A DNA stretch of 9,268 nucleotides from an uncultured Clostridia bacterium (GTDB lineage Bacteria > Bacillota > Clostridia > Christensenellales > UBA1242): positions 1-9,268 of the forward strand of contig CALCEI010000077.1 of assembly GCA_937900575.1 (NCBI GenBank). The letters are read 5' to 3'. A program made the position numbers and the translations under genes. Each line of letters begins with the position of its first letter. The first letter of the stretch is position 1. Shown here in pieces: positions 6,733-9,268 of the stretch. The notes beneath the pieces were generated by a model. The model was not told the DNA's origin. It was given only the letters and a program-made list of their open reading frames with translations, and ran no database searches.

Positions 6733-7763
6733 GAAGAAAGTGGTCCACTGTTGTGGACTATTTTTTAATATTAAGTGCAATAATTGGTGTTGGGTTTGCT
6801 TCTGGCAAAGAAATTTGCGTTTTCTTTTTTGATTTCGGCAAGAAATCTTTGCTTGGATTAATTGCCTTTTGTCTGCTTTATTTTTACCTGTTTTTTGTGG
6901 TTAACAGAATAAAAAACAAACTTCAAATTAAAAGTTACAATGAATTCAACAGCATTGTGTTTGGAGTGTTTAGCAAAATTGCAAGTGTTGTCATGTTTGT
7001 TAACTTTTCAATTACAAGTGCAGGCATGCTTGCAGGAGCAGAGTATATTTGTGACACATTTTTTGGCATAGGGTACAAAATTCCAACAATAATTTTGGCA
7101 TTTTTAACATTTTTGCTTTTGCTTGGTGGCGTAGAAAAAATTAAATTGGTGGCCAACTTTATTATTCCAATTATGATTGGTGCAATTGTCATAAATGCAC
7201 TTGTAAACATCAATCCAAGCAACGTAAATTTTCCAATTGTTAAAGGTAATTCATATATGGCAATTTTATATGGGATTTTGTTTGGTGTAAACAATTTTGT
7301 GGCAGCATTACCCGTGTTTTTTGAAACAAATTTGCAGGGGAAAGGACATGCTTTTGTAATCATCACAATTGGTGTTATTATCCTTCTTAACCTGTTGGTT
7401 TTTGCAAGTAATATTTTTACAACTGCAATGCCAATGTTTGAGTTAAGCAACAACGCTGGAAAAGTGTTTTACTACATATATTTTGCAACTCTTATGTTTG
7501 CTTTGTTTTCAACTTTGATGATTTGCGCACACAACATGCAAACACTTTTGGGTGGCGAAAAAAGAAATGTTTTTATCTCGGTTTTTGTTGTGATTTTTGT
7601 AACAATTTTATCTAATTTGGGTTATAATTTTATTGTTAAATATTTGTATGTAATTTCAAGTTTAATAAGTGGAATTTTGGTTGTAAGCATGGTTTTGTTA
7701 ATTGCTGTTAAACTGCTTAAAACAAGGCAAAAATCAAAGGTCAAAAACAAAAATCAGTTATAA
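6723..7763 (+). CDS. YkvI-family multipass membrane protein (COG3949)
   Basis: A 346-residue hydrophobic protein with about ten membrane segments (roughly residues 12-30, 36-58, 82-105, 113-133, 138-160, 178-200, 208-232, 246-268, 280-302, 306-334) and a basic tail (KTRQKSKVKNKNQL). The first segment carries IIGVGFASGKEI, the glycine-rich broken helix typical of the YkvI group within the APC/LeuT-fold superfamily; later marks are SAGMLAGAEY and LYGILFGVNNFVAALPVFFE. Members are presumed amino-acid or solute transporters of unknown substrate; no substrate can be read here. The ATG at 6723 gives a normal-length N-terminus but has no Shine-Dalgarno and lies in a stem. A GTG at 6753 is the only nearby alternative and sits inside a second hairpin. 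The gene is 34 bp after the zinc-ribbon gene, on the same strand, and its 3' end overlaps the convergent lytic transglycosylase gene by 10 bp. Family is fairly sure; function is unknown. Confidence 0.88.
   Translation: MESGRKWSTVVDYFLILSAIIGVGFASGKEICVFFFDFGKKSLLGLIAFCLLYFYLFFVVNRIKNKLQIKSYNEFNSIVFGVFSKIASVVMFVNFSITSAGMLAGAEYICDTFFGIGYKIPTIILAFLTFLLLLGGVEKIKLVANFIIPIMIGAIVINALVNINPSNVNFPIVKGNSYMAILYGILFGVNNFVAALPVFFETNLQGKGHAFVIITIGVIILLNLLVFASNIFTTAMPMFELSNNAGKVFYYIYFATLMFALFSTLMICAHNMQTLLGGEKRNVFISVFVVIFVTILSNLGYNFIVKYLYVISSLISGILVVSMVLLIAVKLLKTRQKSKVKNKNQL
6741..6766 (+). terminator. Terminator-like hairpin inside the 5' end of the YkvI-like gene
   Basis: An 8-bp stem (6741-6748 with 6753-6760; six Watson-Crick core pairs GTCCAC/GTGGAC, one G-U, one closing T-A) with a TGTT loop is followed directly by six Ts (6761-6766). 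It has the form of an intrinsic terminator but falls in codons 7-15. It could end the dnaG-rpoD operon, attenuate read-through into the transporter gene, or be a by-product of coding for WSTVVDYFL. There is no other terminator between the zinc-ribbon gene and here. Confidence 0.45.
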
Positions 7764-8299
7764 ATTTGCTTATAGAATTTAAGGTTTTTTAGAACTTTGT
7801 TTACGTAGTTTTTTGTTTCTTTATATGGTATTATTTTTAGTGTTTTTTGGTCTGAAGAATATTCGGCATTTTTAAGCCAAGAACGTACACGTGTTTCGCC
7901 GGCATTATAAGCACAAAGTGAAGTTACAACATCATCAAATTTGCCTTGCAAGTACTTGAAATATAATGTACCAAATTGTATGTTTATTTCTGGGTTAAAA
8001 AGTTCATCTTCTGTTGGTGATGTCATGCCATTTAGGTTGGCAACATAGGTTGCTGTTTCCAATTTTATTTGCATCAAACCCAGCGCTTGCTTGTTTGATT
8101 TTGCGTTGTTGTTATATGAACTTTCCACATTTATTATGCTTGCAATTAAACTTGGGCTTAAATTGGTTTTTTCGGCATAAAAATTAATGTAATTTTGGAA
8201 TTTTATTGGGTGTGTTAGTGCCAAAAATAACTTACAACCTAAAAGTATATAAGCAAAGGATATTGTAACAATCAAAAGGGTAATAATAAACTTTCTCAC
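7754..8299 (-). CDS. Membrane-anchored soluble lytic transglycosylase-like (SLT domain) protein
   Basis: A 181-residue protein expected to cleave the MurNAc-GlcNAc linkage of peptidoglycan outside the membrane. Residues 4-28 form an uncleaved-looking signal anchor; LLGC at 19-22 is only a marginal lipobox. The SLT (lysozyme-like) domain fills the rest: catalytic Glu59 in INVESSYNNNAKS, then QALGLMQIK (71-79), the NPEINIQFGTLYFKYL segment (102-117), CAYNAG (129-134) and the closing YKETKNYV motif (159-166). Length matches short Firmicutes SLT proteins. The start is GTG at 8299, the only start codon before the membrane segment; a TAA lies four codons upstream in frame. There is no ribosome binding site, and an out-of-frame ATG (8301) overlaps the GTG. 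It lies 31 bp after the end of the helicase remnant on the same strand and overlaps the YkvI-like gene tail by 10 bp. The domain call is firm; the physiological role (wall turnover, germination or other) cannot be told. Confidence 0.92.
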   Translation of the reverse strand: MRKFIITLLIVTISFAYILLGCKLFLALTHPIKFQNYINFYAEKTNLSPSLIASIINVESSYNNNAKSNKQALGLMQIKLETATYVANLNGMTSPTEDELFNPEINIQFGTLYFKYLQGKFDDVVTSLCAYNAGETRVRSWLKNAEYSSDQKTLKIIPYKETKNYVNKVLKNLKFYKQIYN

Positions 8300-8305
8300 A
8301 TGGTT

Positions 8306-8334
8306 ATTTTATGCAATTTTGTGTTGGATATTAA
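8306..8334 (-). promoter_or_regulatory. Possible promoter of the lytic transglycosylase gene
   Basis: On the minus strand, TTAATA (8334-8329) and TAAAAT (8311-8306) are spaced 17 bp; they match 4/6 and 5/6 of the sigma-A consensus. Transcription would start at about 8299-8301, at the start codon itself, giving a leaderless message. This fits the missing ribosome binding site, but such matches are common in AT-rich DNA. Confidence 0.3.
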
Positions 8335-9268
8335 AATTGTTTAAAATCTTTACCTTTAGAAATTATGTTTTCACCAAATTTATCTTTTAAAGAAAAACGA
8401 GGAAAAAGTTTAATATATAAAATTTCCAAAGATGAAACCGCCTCGACTTTTTCTTATCATGGCTCCCCTTTTTTAGCTCCTTTGATTTATTTACTTTCAA
8501 TAGTAAACTATTAATTTCCATATCGGTTAACATTGAGTTAACAATTTCAATCAATTCATTAATTTCAGTAATATCGTAGATAAACTTATAATTAAACACA
8601 GTTGCATATATTTTATTGTTGGCAAACAAAATATATTTAATTTAATTATTAAATCATCACTAATGTTTGGCATTTTACCATTTATTATATCAATTTCCTT
8701 TTTTTCATTGGAATCATTATAGATATTTTTTGGAAGTTTTGATTTTATGAAACGGTAGGTATCAGTGTTATTATATTGAATAGGTTCAATATTAACAACT
8801 CTACTTATAGCATCTTCATCTTTATCAACATCAATAACATTATAAGCAGTCAAAGCAATCTCGCGAGTATTGCGGCAGTTCTTAGTTAAAAGGAGTTTAC
8901 ACTCTGAATTCAGAATCCACTCTGGAACTTCACGGGTGGTTGAAAGCTGATTCTTGTCATAAAAAACGAAGAAGTGTCCGTCTCTTAGCTCTACCAAATC
9001 TTTAAAATAAAGGATTTCGCGATTGTCAAAGTCCTGCGCCTCATCCACAATTACATCATCAAACTCAAGTTCATCCCAATCTATCTGCTGAAGTGCTTTT
9101 ACTCTTAACTCTACGGTTGACGTATCCACGCCCGGTCTGTAATGAGCGATAAGTGTATTGATATTGAAATATGTAACATTTTCATACGGATACCTGTGAA
9201 GCAAATCCACGAAAAGGAACTTATTAAAGCAGAGGAACAACACCTTGCGTCCATCCAGGCCAAATCTC
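8331..9268 (-). pseudogene. Broken superfamily-1 (UvrD-like) helicase, partial and frameshifted
   Basis: The gene enters from the right edge with an open frame (RFGLDGRKVLFLCFNK...); the Walker A region lies outside the window. Visible motifs: DEAQD Walker B (motif II, 9031-9045), DKNQ (motif III, 8947-8958) and TKNCRNTREIA (motif IV-like, NCRNT at 8866-8880), as in UvrD-like and NERD-associated helicases. The first frame stops at 8551-8553. Reading on needs two -1 shifts: one near 8636-8641 into a frame giving LFANNKIYATVFNYKF, and one at the A run 8448-8452 into a frame ending GENIISKGKDFKQF at the TAA 8331-8333. No motif V or VI (GLE.., LTRA-like) is seen in any frame. The motif-bearing part uses CAG for all four Gln codons and many GAG, unlike neighbouring genes; past about 8840 the DNA is much more AT-rich. 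I read it as a transferred, now degraded or chimeric gene; assembly indels in A runs are the main alternative. Confidence 0.7.
8387..8641 (-). other. Middle reading-frame segment of the helicase remnant
   Basis: This segment is open from 8641 (a TAA lies just upstream at 8644-8642) to the TAA at 8387-8389. It encodes a hydrophilic, Asn/Ile/Lys-rich stretch (YDITEINELIEIVNSML, then KSKELKKGSHDKKK). The 8551-ending frame turns unusually hydrophobic over the same DNA, which suggests that the true coding frame switched. I do not recognise a domain in it. Its apparent TTG start at 8629 has no ribosome binding site, so I treat it as a continuation and not a separate gene. Confidence 0.4.

Noticed and set aside
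6935..7453. 172-codon minus-strand frame opposite the YkvI-like gene
   Set aside because: It is antisense to clear membrane segments, with no motif and no ribosome binding site; a shadow frame.
7755..7785. Hairpin near the convergent stops as a bidirectional terminator
   Set aside because: Only a 6-bp A-U-rich stem with a G-U pair and no T run after it on either strand.
8410..8460. Small minus-strand ORF of 16 codons starting at ATG 8460 behind AGGGGAG
   Set aside because: The spacing is only 2 nt, the peptide is very short and unrecognised, and the DNA is better explained as part of the helicase remnant.
1..9268. CRISPR array, tRNA or rRNA genes, insertion sequence ends
   Set aside because: No spaced direct repeats, no cloverleaf or rRNA-like segments, and no transposase or paired terminal repeats were seen by eye on either strand.

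Overview
The window looks like chromosomal DNA from a low-GC Gram-positive bacterium (Bacillota, most likely an uncultured Clostridia lineage). The reasons are the order ppdK - dnaG - sigma-like - rpoD - zinc-ribbon protein, strong AAGGAG/GGGAG ribosome binding sites, CAA/GAA/AAA-biased codons, and a standard genetic code (Trp is TGG; TGA ends dnaG). Both ends cut through genes, so this may be a whole small metagenomic contig.

Positions 1-2463: the 3' nine-tenths of ppdK (pyruvate, phosphate dikinase), closed by a clear intrinsic terminator. Positions 2464-2607: a 144-bp AT-rich gap with no convincing promoter. Positions 2608-6688: a tightly packed plus-strand replication/transcription operon of dnaG (primase), a 173-residue truncated sigma-70-like protein, rpoD (housekeeping sigma factor) and a COG1579/CdsZ-type coiled-coil zinc-ribbon protein. 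Adjacent genes overlap by 4 or 8 bp or are separated by 1 nt, so they are probably translationally coupled. Positions 6723-7763: a YkvI-family (APC/LeuT-like superfamily) membrane protein, starting 34 bp after the operon. Its start codon lies in a 12-bp stem, and a terminator-like hairpin with six Ts lies inside its first 15 codons.

From 7754 on, everything is on the minus strand. A membrane-anchored lytic transglycosylase overlaps the 3' end of the YkvI-like gene by 10 bp. Upstream of it is the broken remnant of a superfamily-1 (UvrD-like) helicase that runs off the right edge. The remnant keeps the DEAQD, DxxQ and NCRNT motifs, loses the downstream helicase motifs, changes composition and codon use near 8840, and needs two frame changes to read to its final stop.

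The main point of interest is the sigma-like gene between dnaG and rpoD: it aligns with region 1.2 and regions 2.1-2.3 of the neighbouring RpoD but lacks the promoter-recognition parts (2.4, 3, 4). Second are the RNA structures at the YkvI-like start. Third is the decayed or chimeric helicase, one of whose frame breaks sits at a dnaX-like slippery motif. I did not recognise a complete new multi-gene system.
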